A DNA stretch of 39,416 nt from Acidimicrobiaceae bacterium (GCA_003170315.1 PNAH01000018.1:1-39416); one strand, 5' to 3'. Positions 21,521 to 30,123 are shown, numbered from the stretch's first letter. A program made the numbers and translations. Notes: a model not told the origin generated them from the letters alone.

Positions 21521-22419
21521 CAGACGCGCCTCAGGGCGCTCTTGGTGAAGACACCACTGGGACGAATCATCAGCGAGACGATGAGGATGGCCAGCGCGAT
21601 GATGATGACGGCGTTTTGGTTCACGTAGTCGGTGACGAACTGATTGACGACGCCGAGCAAGACGCCCGCCACGATCGCGCCGACGGGACTCTCCAGGCCG
21701 CCGATGGCCGCCGCGATGAAACCGTAGGCGAAGATGCCGTCCATCACCGTGGGCGTGAGCCCCGAGAAAAAGTTCGCCGAGACCAAAATGGTCGTGATCA
21801 CGCCCACCACCGTCGAGAGCATCCAGCCGAGCGTGAGCAGGCGACCGACCCGCACGCCGAGTAGTCGCGACACCTCAGGAGCCAACGCCGAGGCGCGAAG
21901 CTGCAGCCCCAGATTCGTAAATCGGAACAACACGGCGACGGCCGCCATCACCACTAACGCCGTGGCGAACTCATAGACGATGAAAGGCGACAGGGCGAAG
22001 GGCTTACCGGCTAGCTGCCAATGGATCGATGAGAACGGGCTGGGCAGACTGCGCGGCGTCGAGGACCAAATGGCGGCGGCGACCGCCTCGAGGACGATGA
22101 GGAAACCGACCATGACCACGATTGGATTTATCTCCGGTTTGCCGTAGAGACGCCGAACCAGCAGCCGTTCGGTCAAGCCACCGATGAGCAGAGCCGCGAT
22201 GACGCAGGCCACGACGCACGGCCAGTAGCCGAAGTGGTACGACAAGAGGGCGAAGCCCACGTACGTGGCGAACATCGGCATCGCGCCCTGGGCGAAGTTA
22301 AGGATGCCAGTGGAACGCCAAATCAGCACCAAGCTGAGCGCCACCAATCCGTACGTCACGCCGTTCGTCAGTCCCCCCAGAACGTCGGTGACGATGCGCG
22401 ACGTGAGGAACGGATCCAC
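21520..22419 (-). CDS. ABC transporter permease, LivH-like
   Basis: This 299-residue membrane protein starts at GTG 22419, sharing one base with the stop of the LivF-like gene. Eight hydrophobic helices can be traced. Typical LivH blocks are GLTNGVTYGLVALSLVLIWRSTGILNFAQGAM at the N-terminus, AIGGLESPVGAIVAGVLLGV and the C-terminal RPSGVF. The NFAQG motif is nearly universal in the family. It forms the heterodimeric channel with the LivM-like protein. There is no gap to either neighbour, so subunit production is probably translationally coupled. Confidence 0.93.
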   Translation of the reverse strand: MDPFLTSRIVTDVLGGLTNGVTYGLVALSLVLIWRSTGILNFAQGAMPMFATYVGFALLSYHFGYWPCVVACVIAALLIGGLTERLLVRRLYGKPEINPIVVMVGFLIVLEAVAAAIWSSTPRSLPSPFSSIHWQLAGKPFALSPFIVYEFATALVVMAAVAVLFRFTNLGLQLRASALAPEVSRLLGVRVGRLLTLGWMLSTVVGVITTILVSANFFSGLTPTVMDGIFAYGFIAAAIGGLESPVGAIVAGVLLGVVNQFVTDYVNQNAVIIIALAILIVSLMIRPSGVFTKSALRRV

Positions 22420-23126
22420 TACTCCACCAGTCCGAGGTAGTACTGCCGCAGGTTCTCATCGGCCGCCACAAGGGACGCCGTGTCGTTCGCTACGACCTTG
22501 CCAACGTGCAATACCACGGCGTGGTGTGCGATGCGCAGGGCCGACGTGGCGTTCTGTTCGACCAGTATGACCGTTAAGTCACTGGTCTCACAGAGCGATT
22601 GAATCGTGTGCATCAATTGAGCGGTCACTAGTGGAGCGAGACCGAGCGAGGGTTCGTCCAACAACAAGACCGACGGTTTGGCGATGAGCGCTCGCGCCAT
22701 CGCCAGCATCTGGCGTTCGCCCCCGGAGAGCTTCGCGGCGTGCTGTTTGCGTCGCTCGCCCAGAACCGGGAACAGTTCGTACTGCTCGTCCAGGCCCCGT
22801 GACAGGTTGACCTTGGCCATCATCGCGCCGAGACGGAGATTCTCCTCCACCGTGAATTCGCCGATGACGCCGCGGCCTTCGGGAACGTGGCCGATGCCGA
22901 GACGCGCGATGTCCTCGGTCCGCTTGTGCACCAGGGACTGGTCGTCCAAGCGGATGGTCCCCGTCTTGGGCTCCTTCAGACCGCTGATGGTGCGCAACAA
23001 TGTCGTCTTGCCCGCACCGTTAGCCCCGAGTACGGCGGTGATCTTCCCGGTCTCGGCGACCAGCGAGACGTTGCGCAATGCCTGCACCGCGCCAAAAGAG
23101 ACCGTGAGACCTTCAATCGTGATCAT
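22419..23126 (-). CDS. ABC transporter ATP-binding protein, LivF-like
   Basis: From ATG 23126 (MITIEGLTVSFG) this 235-residue ATPase has Walker A GANGAGKT (34-41), signature LSGGERQMLAMARAL, Walker B LLLDEP, and VEQN with the LivF-type Gln-Asn after the H-loop region. The open frame to 23606 is antisense or out-of-frame extension through the neighbouring gene. The start overlaps the stop of the LivG-like gene by 4 bases (ATGA). It powers the LivHM channel together with LivG. Confidence 0.94.
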   Translation of the reverse strand: MITIEGLTVSFGAVQALRNVSLVAETGKITAVLGANGAGKTTLLRTISGLKEPKTGTIRLDDQSLVHKRTEDIARLGIGHVPEGRGVIGEFTVEENLRLGAMMAKVNLSRGLDEQYELFPVLGERRKQHAAKLSGGERQMLAMARALIAKPSVLLLDEPSLGLAPLVTAQLMHTIQSLCETSDLTVILVEQNATSALRIAHHAVVLHVGKVVANDTASLVAADENLRQYYLGLVE

Positions 23127-23899
23127 TCGTCGACTCCGAGGTAGGCAGCGATGACGGCGTCGTCCTTGCGCACGTCGGCCGAAGTGCCGTGCGCGATCAC
23201 TTGGCCGAAGTTGAGTACGACCAGTCGATCGACCAGCGGCATCACGAACTCCATGTCGTGCTCGACGAGCAGCACCCCCATCGTGGAACGAAGTTCCACG
23301 ATGAGCTTCGCGAAGTCGTCGAGTTCCGCTTCGTCGAGGCCGGAGGCCGGTTCGTCCAACAGCAGCAAAGTCGGGGCGCTCATCAGGGCCCGGGCCACCG
23401 AGACCTTCTTCGCGATGCCGTAGGGAATCGCCGACGGCAGACGCGCGGCCATGTCGGCGATCCCCAGACGCTCCAACATGGCGAGGGCGTCGCGACGAAG
23501 CGCACACTCGGAACGCACCTCGTTGGGCAACGAAAAGAAACTGGCGACGAAACCGCCGTTCGGTCGAAGGTGTCCGCCGGCCATTACGTTCTCGAGCACG
23601 CTGCAATGGGGGAACAGACCGACACCTTGGAGGGTTCGCGCCACGCCGGCACCGACGAGTTGACTCGGTCGCAGATTCGACTTGCCGGCGCTGGGGTAGT
23701 AGACGTGTCCCTGCGACGGTTTCACGAAACCGCAGGCCACGTTGAAGGCGGTCGTCTTACCGGCGCCGTTCGGGCCGATCAGTCCAACGATCTCACCTAG
23801 GCCGACATTGAACGAGACGTCGTTCAAGGCCCGGAGCCCTTCGAAGTGAACCGAAACGTGCTCGAGTTCGAGCAGAGGTGTCTCGGTGCCCGGCGCCAT
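23123..23899 (-). CDS. ABC transporter ATP-binding protein, LivG-like
   Basis: This 258-residue ATPase is the first gene of the liv-type operon. Walker A is GPNGAGKT (42-49), the Q-loop is ARTLQGVGLF, Walker B is LLLLDEPASGL and the H-loop is VEHDM. The signature segment reads PYGIAKKVSVARAL rather than the usual PYGxQRxxEIARAL; it keeps the PYG start and the ARAL end but has Ala in place of the usual Gln or Thr region, a modest departure. No Shine-Dalgarno sequence precedes ATG 23899, and a TAACTT (23914-23909) lies 9 bases upstream, a possible -10 for a short-leader mRNA. The 128-base gap upstream holds nothing else recognised. Confidence 0.93.
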   Translation of the reverse strand: MAPGTETPLLELEHVSVHFEGLRALNDVSFNVGLGEIVGLIGPNGAGKTTAFNVACGFVKPSQGHVYYPSAGKSNLRPSQLVGAGVARTLQGVGLFPHCSVLENVMAGGHLRPNGGFVASFFSLPNEVRSECALRRDALAMLERLGIADMAARLPSAIPYGIAKKVSVARALMSAPTLLLLDEPASGLDEAELDDFAKLIVELRSTMGVLLVEHDMEFVMPLVDRLVVLNFGQVIAHGTSADVRKDDAVIAAYLGVDE

Positions 23900-24027
23900 A
23901 GTGAACCAAAGTTACAGGTTGGCGTGACGACGATGTTTTCGTGACCAGGGACGCTACGAAAACCAGTGATAGTCGTCGGACGCACTCGGGGTACTCGAGA
24001 CCCACCTCACGAGTTCGACGCCGACGT

Positions 24028-25077
24028 TTACCGCTTGGCGCGCACGACGCCGTATTCGATCATGGAGTCGGCCATGGCCGTCGTCATCTCGATGAGATCT
24101 CGGGGCTGCCACTTGAGGACGGCGCGGATCTTCGTACTGTCGACGTTCTGCGTCGAGTCGAGATCGTTCAGGGCCAGTCGGACCGTCTTATCAAATACCG
24201 CCATTACCCGAATGGCGATCGAAGGAAGACGTCTGGTGGGAATCTTGAATCCTCGCGTGCTGTAACGAGCCTTCATAATCTGGGCGATCTCCATCATCGA
24301 GTGATTCGCTTCGGCGCAGATGAACCGCTGGCCTGCAGCCTCGGGACTCACCATCGCCGAGAGGTGCGCGCTGGCGACGTCACGAACGTCGACCGTGGCG
24401 AAATTCATATTCGGAATGGCCGGCACTTGGTGGCTCAGAATCCTCTTTACCATCTCGCCGGACGTCCCCCAATCCGAGGAGAGCAGTGGACCGAGCACGA
24501 GTCCGGGATTGATCACGACGAGTTCCATCGTTGAAGTGCCCTTCACGCTCGCCATGTACTCCCAGGCCGCGCGTTCGGCGATGGTCTTGGATTTGTCGTA
24601 GGCACCGATGCGAAGGCCGTCGAGATTCGACCAGTCCTCCTCGGTGAAGAGTCGGGATCGGTCGTTGCCGTACACGATGGCGCTGAGCGACGAGGTCAGC
24701 ACGACGCGCTCGACACCGGCGTCGTGCGCGGCTCGTAGTACTCGCAGCGCCCCGTCGCGCGCGGGCACGATCAACTCGTTCTCGTCTTTCACCACACCTC
24801 GGGGGAGGGGACTCGCGACGTGCATCACGTAACGACATCCCTCGACGGCACTCGTCCAGCCGTCGTCGCTCGTGAGATCGCCCGCCACGACGTCGAGCGT
24901 GCCGAGTCGGCTTCGCGCGGCGTCGCTGAGGTGCGGCGAGAGAATCGCGACCACTTCAGCCGTACGGTCGCCCGTTCGAGCGCTACCCCGAACTTCGTAG
25001 CCGGCCTCCAAGAGTTGCAGCATGCAGTGTTGCGCGATGAAGCCCGTGGCGCCGGTCACGAGAACCCGATCCGTCAT
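24028..25077 (-). CDS. Extended SDR, NAD(P)-dependent dihydroflavonol-reductase-like oxidoreductase
   Basis: From ATG 25077 (MTDRVLVTGATGF), with a clear GGAGG Shine-Dalgarno sequence, this is a 349-residue protein. The cofactor motif TGATGFIA is at the N-terminus, GDLTSDDGW marks the adenine-binding strand, and the catalytic residues are TSSLSAI (Ser) with YDKSK (Tyr-x-x-x-Lys). The C-terminal region (RFICAE... RLPSIAIR) fits the dihydroflavonol-4-reductase/cinnamoyl-CoA reductase-like group of NAD(P)H-dependent reductases. In bacteria these reduce various aldehydes and ketones; no substrate can be named. It follows the siroheme gene by 55 bases on the same strand and could share its transcript, but has its own ribosome site. 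No functional link to sulfur metabolism is evident. Confidence 0.88.
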   Translation of the reverse strand: MTDRVLVTGATGFIAQHCMLQLLEAGYEVRGSARTGDRTAEVVAILSPHLSDAARSRLGTLDVVAGDLTSDDGWTSAVEGCRYVMHVASPLPRGVVKDENELIVPARDGALRVLRAAHDAGVERVVLTSSLSAIVYGNDRSRLFTEEDWSNLDGLRIGAYDKSKTIAERAAWEYMASVKGTSTMELVVINPGLVLGPLLSSDWGTSGEMVKRILSHQVPAIPNMNFATVDVRDVASAHLSAMVSPEAAGQRFICAEANHSMMEIAQIMKARYSTRGFKIPTRRLPSIAIRVMAVFDKTVRLALNDLDSTQNVDSTKIRAVLKWQPRDLIEMTTAMADSMIEYGVVRAKR

Positions 25078-25132
25078 GCGACCTCCTCGGTGCGTCGACG
25101 CGCTCGTCTCTTGGACACTAGCGAGAGGGCTC

Positions 25133-25693
25133 TCAGCGCGAGAGTTCGGTGCCGCTGAGCAATTCGTGAATACGAGGTCGCCAGTCGACACCTTCGGTGC
25201 TTGCACCATTGGCGTGGAATTCTTCTCGCTCGTGTCGCAACTGCGAGGCCACGTCGGCGAGATTGTCTGGAAGTCGATCGGCGATCATCGAACGAAGTTC
25301 CTGGGCGAGGGCGGGCGAGGCTCCCTCGGTCGAGACCGACACCACGACGTCACCGTCGCGGTGCACGGCGGTGAAATAGAAGTCCGATCGCGCCGGATCG
25401 TCGACCACGTTCAACCAAACGTTCTCGCGACGCGCCTCGTCGACGATGCGGTCATTGACCGTCGCGTCGCCTGTGGCCGACACCACGAGCGCGTAGCCCC
25501 GTAGGTCGCCGTCGCGGTACTCGCGTTGTGAAAAGGTCGCGAGACCACCCGGGAGCTCGCCCACCACGTCGAGCGCGATCATCGTGACTCGGGCCCCGGC
25601 CTCGACCAGCAGGCCGGCCTTGCCCGTGCCGATCCGTCCGGCCCCGATGACGAGGACGTCTCTGTCGGTGAGTTTCATGGCGAGGGGCAACAC
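25133..25693 (-). CDS. Precorrin-2 dehydrogenase / sirohydrochlorin ferrochelatase (Met8/CysG-N type)
   Basis: This 186-residue protein from GTG 25693 reads MLPLAMKLTDRDVLVIGAGRIG, matching the LDL-x-RxVLVVGGG opening of the family, with the NAD-binding loop GAGRIGTGKA. Later blocks are VVSATGD and NVVDDPARSDFYF (family NVVDxxxxCxFxxPA), then SVSTEGASPALA. It oxidises precorrin-2 to sirohydrochlorin and, in bifunctional members, inserts iron to make siroheme. The GTG lies 2 bases after the stop of the CobA-type gene. A later ATG (25678) would cut off the first conserved residues. With its neighbours it supplies siroheme to the sulfite reductase. Confidence 0.9.
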   Translation of the reverse strand: MLPLAMKLTDRDVLVIGAGRIGTGKAGLLVEAGARVTMIALDVVGELPGGLATFSQREYRDGDLRGYALVVSATGDATVNDRIVDEARRENVWLNVVDDPARSDFYFTAVHRDGDVVVSVSTEGASPALAQELRSMIADRLPDNLADVASQLRHEREEFHANGASTEGVDWRPRIHELLSGTELSR

Positions 25694-25695
25694 GC

Positions 25696-26424
25696 TCAGA
25701 CCAGTACGGATGTCTCGGCCATCAATTCGCGTACCGACAGCGCGGCGCACGGTCCGATGACGATGATGGCGGGGGAGGATACCTTAAGAGCACCTAGGTC
25801 GCGCAGCACGGCGCGGGTCACCGACTCGCGCGTAGTCCAGGCACTCTCGATGACCGCCACGGGCGTCTCGCTCGAGAGACCCCCATCGATGAGTTGTGCG
25901 GCGATCGACGAACGCGCGCTCACACCCATCAAGACGACGAGCGTGAGATCGGGGTTGGCGAGTCGCCGGAAGTAGCCGTCGTCGTGGCTTTCCAGGTGGC
26001 CGGTCACGACCGTTACCCCTCGTGAGAGGCCCCGATGGGTGACCGGGATGCCCGCGGCCAGCGGACCGGCGAAGGCCGAGGTCACGCCCGGCACCACTTC
26101 GCTGGCGACGCCGGCGTCGCGCAGCGCGATCATCTCTTCGCCTCCTCGTCCGAAGACGAACGGATCGCCGCCCTTGAGACGGACGACGGTCTCGTAGCGG
26201 CGACCGAGTGACACGAGGAGGCCATTTATCATCAACTGCGAGGTGAAGCGTCCCGGCTCCTTGCCGACGTCAATCAGTTCGGCGTCGCGTCGAGCGAGTT
26301 CGAGCACGGAGCGTTCGATCAATCGGTCGTGCACGATGACGTCTGCCGCGCCGAGTAAACGGGCGCCGCGCACGGTCAAGAGATCGGCGTCACCCGGCCC
26401 GGCGCCCACCAGGAAGACGGTCAT
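25696..26424 (-). CDS. cobA: Uroporphyrinogen-III C-methyltransferase
   Basis: This 242-residue SAM-dependent enzyme adds two methyl groups to uroporphyrinogen III to make precorrin-2. Family motifs are VGAGPGDADLLTVRGARLL at the N-terminus, VRLKGGDPFVFGRGGEE (substrate pocket), VVPGVTSAFAGP and PVTHRG. Its length fits the single-domain enzyme rather than the CysG fusion, and the dehydrogenase/chelatase is the separate next gene. It starts 4 bases inside the sulfite reductase gene (ATGA overlap), and the next gene begins 2 bases after its stop. The context indicates siroheme rather than cobalamin synthesis. Confidence 0.95.
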   Translation of the reverse strand: MTVFLVGAGPGDADLLTVRGARLLGAADVIVHDRLIERSVLELARRDAELIDVGKEPGRFTSQLMINGLLVSLGRRYETVVRLKGGDPFVFGRGGEEMIALRDAGVASEVVPGVTSAFAGPLAAGIPVTHRGLSRGVTVVTGHLESHDDGYFRRLANPDLTLVVLMGVSARSSIAAQLIDGGLSSETPVAVIESAWTTRESVTRAVLRDLGALKVSSPAIIVIGPCAALSVRELMAETSVLV

Positions 26425-28085
26425 TGGACGCCCACCCGAGTCATGAAGTCGCCGAAGGACTCCTCCTCGTCGCCCTCGGCCTCCCAGCGGTCGAAGAGGG
26501 GACCGAGCACGACGGCGATCTCGTCGAAGGGGACCTTCTCTCGGTACAGCGTTGCCAGCCGATCACCGCGTGGACCACCGCCCACGTAGACGTCGTAGGT
26601 CGATTTCGTGCGCCCGACGATGCCCACTTCGGCGACGGCCGGACGGGCGCAGCCATTCGGACAGCCGGTCATGCGAAGTTGCAGGGCCCGGCGACCGAGC
26701 TGACGACTTGCGAGAGCGCCTTCGATGTTGCCCACCAATTCGGGAAGTCGTCGTTCGGCTTCGGCGAGGGCCTGGCCGCACGTCGGAAGCGCCGGACAGG
26801 CGAGGGCCGTGCGCTCCACGTTGCCGAGTTCAGCGTCGGGTCGCACGCCGTGAGTGCGAAGGATCTCTTCGACGCTCTCGCGCGCCGCGTCGGGAATGGC
26901 GCTGATCACGATGTCTTGTTGCGGAGTGAGGTAAAACGTAACCGGGTGACGCTGCGCGATAAGGCGCAGCGCTGAGCGCAGTTGCGTGTCGTCGTCGCGG
27001 ACCCGACCGGCCGAGACGCGAACCCCGACCTGGTGCGTGCCGTCGTGGCGCGTTCGCCAGCCGAGGTGATCGTCGGCGTCGAAGTGCGTTGGGAGCGCTG
27101 CCGGTTCACGAAGTTCTCGACCGAGTCGCACTTCGATCTCCTTGCGGAACTGTTCGTAGCCCATGTCGGCCACGACGTACTTCATGCGCGCGCGCTTGCG
27201 GTCGGTGCGATCGCCCAGTTCGCGGTAGGTCACCAACACCGCGGCGATGACCTCTTCGACCTCGTCGTAGGTGACGAAGGTCATGGGATCGGCCAGCCGG
27301 GCGAAGGTGTCGGGGTTGGCATAGGCCCGACCAAGGCCGCCACCCACGACGAGATTGAATCCTTCGCCGACCACCGGGTGAACGCCGGGGATGAGCCCGA
27401 CGTCCTGTGCGAGGACGTCCACGCAGTTCTCATTCGGGTGAGCTACGGCGATCTTGAACTTGCGCGGCAGGTACGTCTCTCCGTAGAACGGGCGTTCGGT
27501 GACCTCTTCGCGCGATACGGCCTTGTCGCCGTTGACGAAGATCTCCCAGTGCGCCTCGGTGGCCGCGCGAAAACTGCGGGTCAGGTGCCTCGAGATCTCG
27601 CGCAGCCGTTCGTCGGCTTCGTTACCCTGAAGTTCGGGACAGGAGACCACATTGCGAACGACGTCGCCACAGGCGCCAAAAGAGGTCATCAGGTGCGCGT
27701 CCAGCGTTCGCGCCAAGGGACGCAGTCCGTCTTTCAGCACGCCGTGGAACTGGACCGCCTGACGAGTCGTGAGACGGATGGTGCCGTCGGCGACGTCCGT
27801 GGCGGCGCCGTCGAGCGCCAGCCATTGGTCGGTCGTGAGTCGTCCGCCCGGGATGGCGATGCGGATCATGAAGATGTAATCGAGCTCTTCGCCCTTGACG
27901 GCGCGCTCTCGTCGCACGTCACGATTGTCTTGGGCGTAGATGCCGTGGAACTTGAGGATCTGCTCGGATTCGTTGGACACTTTGGCGACGTCGTTGTCGA
28001 GTTCACGGCCGATCTCACCGCGCAAGTAGTTACTTGATCTCTTGATGTCCTCGACCGCAGTCTCCTGCTTAGTCTCGGTAGTCAC
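26421..28085 (-). CDS. Assimilatory sulfite (or nitrite) reductase, siroheme/4Fe-4S type
   Basis: From GTG 28085 (MTTETKQETAV, with GGGGAG 9 bases upstream) this is a 554-residue protein. The 4Fe-4S/siroheme ligands are ACPALPTC (Cys430, Cys436) and TGCPNGC (Cys475, Cys479). The repeated ferredoxin-reductase-like halves are visible, with FGACGDVVRNV and RLTTRQAVQFHG in the first, the latter part of the substrate Arg/Lys pocket. No CysJ-type flavoprotein or ferredoxin gene is in the window, so the electron donor may be ferredoxin. Sulfite rather than nitrite is favoured by the tight link to siroheme genes and the block types, but nitrite reductases share them. A TTG at 28121 would add 12 residues. 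A promoter is seen upstream. Confidence 0.93.
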   Translation of the reverse strand: MTTETKQETAVEDIKRSSNYLRGEIGRELDNDVAKVSNESEQILKFHGIYAQDNRDVRRERAVKGEELDYIFMIRIAIPGGRLTTDQWLALDGAATDVADGTIRLTTRQAVQFHGVLKDGLRPLARTLDAHLMTSFGACGDVVRNVVSCPELQGNEADERLREISRHLTRSFRAATEAHWEIFVNGDKAVSREEVTERPFYGETYLPRKFKIAVAHPNENCVDVLAQDVGLIPGVHPVVGEGFNLVVGGGLGRAYANPDTFARLADPMTFVTYDEVEEVIAAVLVTYRELGDRTDRKRARMKYVVADMGYEQFRKEIEVRLGRELREPAALPTHFDADDHLGWRTRHDGTHQVGVRVSAGRVRDDDTQLRSALRLIAQRHPVTFYLTPQQDIVISAIPDAARESVEEILRTHGVRPDAELGNVERTALACPALPTCGQALAEAERRLPELVGNIEGALASRQLGRRALQLRMTGCPNGCARPAVAEVGIVGRTKSTYDVYVGGGPRGDRLATLYREKVPFDEIAVVLGPLFDRWEAEGDEEESFGDFMTRVGVQ

Positions 28086-28121
28086 CGCAGTCGCTCCCCG
28101 TCCTCGCCGTAATGATGACAA

Positions 28122-28150
28122 ACTTTACCTACTTAGTCATGTATTGGCAA
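28122..28150 (-). promoter_or_regulatory. Promoter of the sulfite reductase-siroheme operon
   Basis: On the minus strand TTGCCA (28150-28145, 5 of 6) and TAAAGT (28127-28122, 4 of 6) are 17 bases apart. The spacer contains ACTAAGTAGGT, a small CTAnnTAG dyad that might bind a sulfur-responsive regulator; that is only a guess. The predicted start, near 28115, leaves a leader of about 30 bases. A CATAAT (28151-28156) faces the divergent 28251 gene. Confidence 0.5.
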
Positions 28151-28250
28151 CATAATCCCGGTAACCCCTGATTGGAGAGGTCCGCGAGCGAAGCGGGTGG
28201 CGTCGAAAGGCACCGCGAGACCTAACCTGACGACCAACGAAGGAGTTCAC

Positions 28251-29276
28251 GTGAGCAATCGACAGATCACTTTGGCGCAACGTCCCATCGGCATGATCGA
28301 CGAATCAACGACGACACTTATCGAAGCGCCGATGCCGGTCTGTGGGCCCGACGAAGCACTGATCAAAGTCGGATTGCTCTCGATCGATCCGACGATTCGA
28401 ACCTGGATGAACGACGCGCCGGGCTATCTGCCGCCCATTGGCATCGGCGACGTCATCCGGGCCGGTGGCAGCGGGGTCGTCGTGGAGTCCAATCACGAGC
28501 GATACCACCTCGGTGACGTGGTGCTCGGCGTGACCGGTTGGCAGGAGTGGGCGATCGCCAGTGAGTCGAACAAGTTCGTCGTATTGCCCCAGGGACTCGG
28601 ACTGGACCTGGCAACGGTGATGAACGTCCTCGGCACGACCGGGCTCACCGCGTACTTCGGACTCTTGGACATCGGTGCCTTCAAGGAGGGCGACGTGGTC
28701 GTGGTCTCAGGCGCGGCCGGGGCCACCGGATCAGTCGTCGGTCAGATCGCCAAGGCCCGCGGCGCCGGCAAAGTCGTCGGCATCGCCGGCGGGGCCGAGA
28801 AGTGCGCCGAGGTCGTCGAGATGTACGGCTTCGACGAGTGCCTCGACTACCGCGAACCGGGGCTCACCCAACGCATCCGAGGGTCCTGCCCCAAGGGCGT
28901 GGACGTGTACTTCGATAACGTCGGCGGCGCGATTCTCGACGCGGCGCTCGCCAACATTGCCATGAATGCGCGCATTGTCATGTGCGGGGCGATCTCGCAG
29001 TACAACGCCACCGGGAGCGGGACTGGGGTCGCCAACACTTCGATGTTGATCGTGCGCCGGGGTCAGATGAAGGGGTTCATCGTCTTCGACTTCGCTCATC
29101 GGTACGCCGAGGCGCACCTCGAGCTGGCGGCCATGGTGCTGGACGGACGAATCACCCACCAAGAGCATTTGGTGGCCGGTCTCGAGCACGCGCCCGACGC
29201 GCTGAACCTCTTGTTCACGGGAGGGAACCACGGTAAGACGCTGGTGGTAGTCGACGAGAGTGTTCAGTTGAGCTGA
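28251..29276 (+). CDS. NADP-dependent medium-chain oxidoreductase (CurA/prostaglandin-reductase-like)
   Basis: From GTG 28251 (MSNRQITLAQRP, with AAGGAG 5 bases upstream) this is a 341-residue zinc-free MDR-family enzyme. It has the N-terminal GroES-like domain with SIDPTIRTWMND, the hallmark block of the CurA/2-alkenal reductase group, then the Rossmann domain VSGAAGATGSVVGQIAK and YFDNVGG, with a Lys/Arg region fitting NADPH. The group reduces alpha,beta-unsaturated carbonyls in detoxification. The 54 bases upstream stay in frame but add no family sequence. The gene ends 24 bases from the end of the convergent EEP gene, and their coding ends form the hairpin at 29262-29315. Confidence 0.9.
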   Translation: MSNRQITLAQRPIGMIDESTTTLIEAPMPVCGPDEALIKVGLLSIDPTIRTWMNDAPGYLPPIGIGDVIRAGGSGVVVESNHERYHLGDVVLGVTGWQEWAIASESNKFVVLPQGLGLDLATVMNVLGTTGLTAYFGLLDIGAFKEGDVVVVSGAAGATGSVVGQIAKARGAGKVVGIAGGAEKCAEVVEMYGFDECLDYREPGLTQRIRGSCPKGVDVYFDNVGGAILDAALANIAMNARIVMCGAISQYNATGSGTGVANTSMLIVRRGQMKGFIVFDFAHRYAEAHLELAAMVLDGRITHQEHLVAGLEHAPDALNLLFTGGNHGKTLVVVDESVQLS

Positions 29277-29315
29277 CTCCGGCGTCGAACGAGGATTCAG
29301 TCAGTTCAGTTGAAC
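29262..29315 (+). terminator. Terminator-like hairpin built from both convergent gene ends
   Basis: GTTCAGTTGAGCTGACT (29262-29278) can pair with AGTCAGTTCAGTTGAAC (29299-29315) over 17 bp with three G-U pairs and a 20-base loop. Wobble pairs exist only in the plus-strand RNA; on the other strand these are A-C mismatches, so it should act better for the plus-strand gene. Both stop codons lie inside the hairpin. Confidence 0.5.
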
Positions 29316-30101
29316 GTCGGCGACCAGGGCTCGGTGGTCGCTGCCCCCGTCGCTGGCGAAACCGCCGAGGATCTTCCACGGACCGCGAACTAAGAGATGG
29401 TCAATCTGCGAGTGGGGCGTACGCGCCGGCCACGTGCGCGCATTGACCAAGGATCGCCATCCCGGCAGCAACACGCGCAGCAGTGGTCGCCAGGAATTGA
29501 AGTCGCCGCCCAGCAGAATCGGTAACACGGGGTCGAGCGTGGCCACGATGTCGCTCACCCGTCGGAACTGAAGGTAGGAACCGTGACTCAAATGCGCGCC
29601 GTGTATCGCCAAAACGTAAAAGGCGCGGTCCTCGTATTCGAGCGTGGCCACGATGAGGGTGCGCTTGACCTTCTCTCGAGGCAGACGCCCGAGGGACTCC
29701 GAGTGGATCTCTCGAATCGGCAGTCGCGTCAACAGACCGAGTCCCCACTCGCCGTGTTCCACGCCGTTGGCCGTGGCCCGCCGGATTCGCTGGACCTTGC
29801 TCAACGCGCGATGTTCGTCGAAGAACAGTCCGCGTTCGCCGCTCAGGTGAGCGAGTAGCGGCTGCCACGTTCGTCCGCCGGTCCCGGATGTAACGCGCTG
29901 TCCCGAAGCGAGGGGAACGAAGAGTCCGTCCATGCCTAATCGCGTCTTGAGCTCGGTCACGAAGTCTTCGCCCGATTCGCCGCGCCACAGCTCGGGCAGT
30001 ATGAGGATGTCGGCGTTCAAACTCACGACGTGATCGAGAACGTTGGTCGGGCGACCCCATCCGTCGACCCCGGCGTGAAGGTTAAACGTCGCGACACGCA
30101 C
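29301..30101 (-). CDS. Endonuclease/exonuclease/phosphatase-family hydrolase
   Basis: This 266-residue soluble protein (GTG start at 30101) has the EEP fold motifs: NLHAG (Asn metal/phosphate site), ILPELWRG (Glu metal ligand), AIHGAHLSHG, GGDFNSW (Asp/Asn pair) and C-terminal QIDHLLV with SDHRALVADV (catalytic Asp-His). The family includes DNA exonucleases, sphingomyelinases, inositol phosphatases and other phosphodiesterases; the substrate is unknown. There is no signal peptide. TAGGGT sits 6 bases before the GTG with no Shine-Dalgarno sequence, so the mRNA is probably leaderless. It is divergent from the PhzF-like gene, 22 bases away. Confidence 0.88.
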   Translation of the reverse strand: MRVATFNLHAGVDGWGRPTNVLDHVVSLNADILILPELWRGESGEDFVTELKTRLGMDGLFVPLASGQRVTSGTGGRTWQPLLAHLSGERGLFFDEHRALSKVQRIRRATANGVEHGEWGLGLLTRLPIREIHSESLGRLPREKVKRTLIVATLEYEDRAFYVLAIHGAHLSHGSYLQFRRVSDIVATLDPVLPILLGGDFNSWRPLLRVLLPGWRSLVNARTWPARTPHSQIDHLLVRGPWKILGGFASDGGSDHRALVADVQLN

Positions 30102-30107
30102 CCCAAA

Positions 30108-30113
30108 ACCCTA
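30108..30113 (-). promoter_or_regulatory. -10 box (TAGGGT), leaderless start of the EEP gene
   Basis: TAGGGT on the minus strand is exactly 6 bases before the GTG at 30101, the same hexamer and spacing as at the HlyIII-like gene (34133-34138). No -35 match is seen at 17 bases. Confidence 0.4.
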
Positions 30114-30123
30114 GGGGGTCGCG

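Noticed and set aside
23127..23606. 160-codon upstream extension of the LivF-like frame
   Set aside because: It overlaps the LivG-like gene in another frame; the ATGA overlap and MITIEGL start at 23126 fit the family.
26982..28037. 351-codon plus-strand frame opposite the sulfite reductase
   Set aside because: Antisense to conserved siroheme-binding sequence; no motif of its own.
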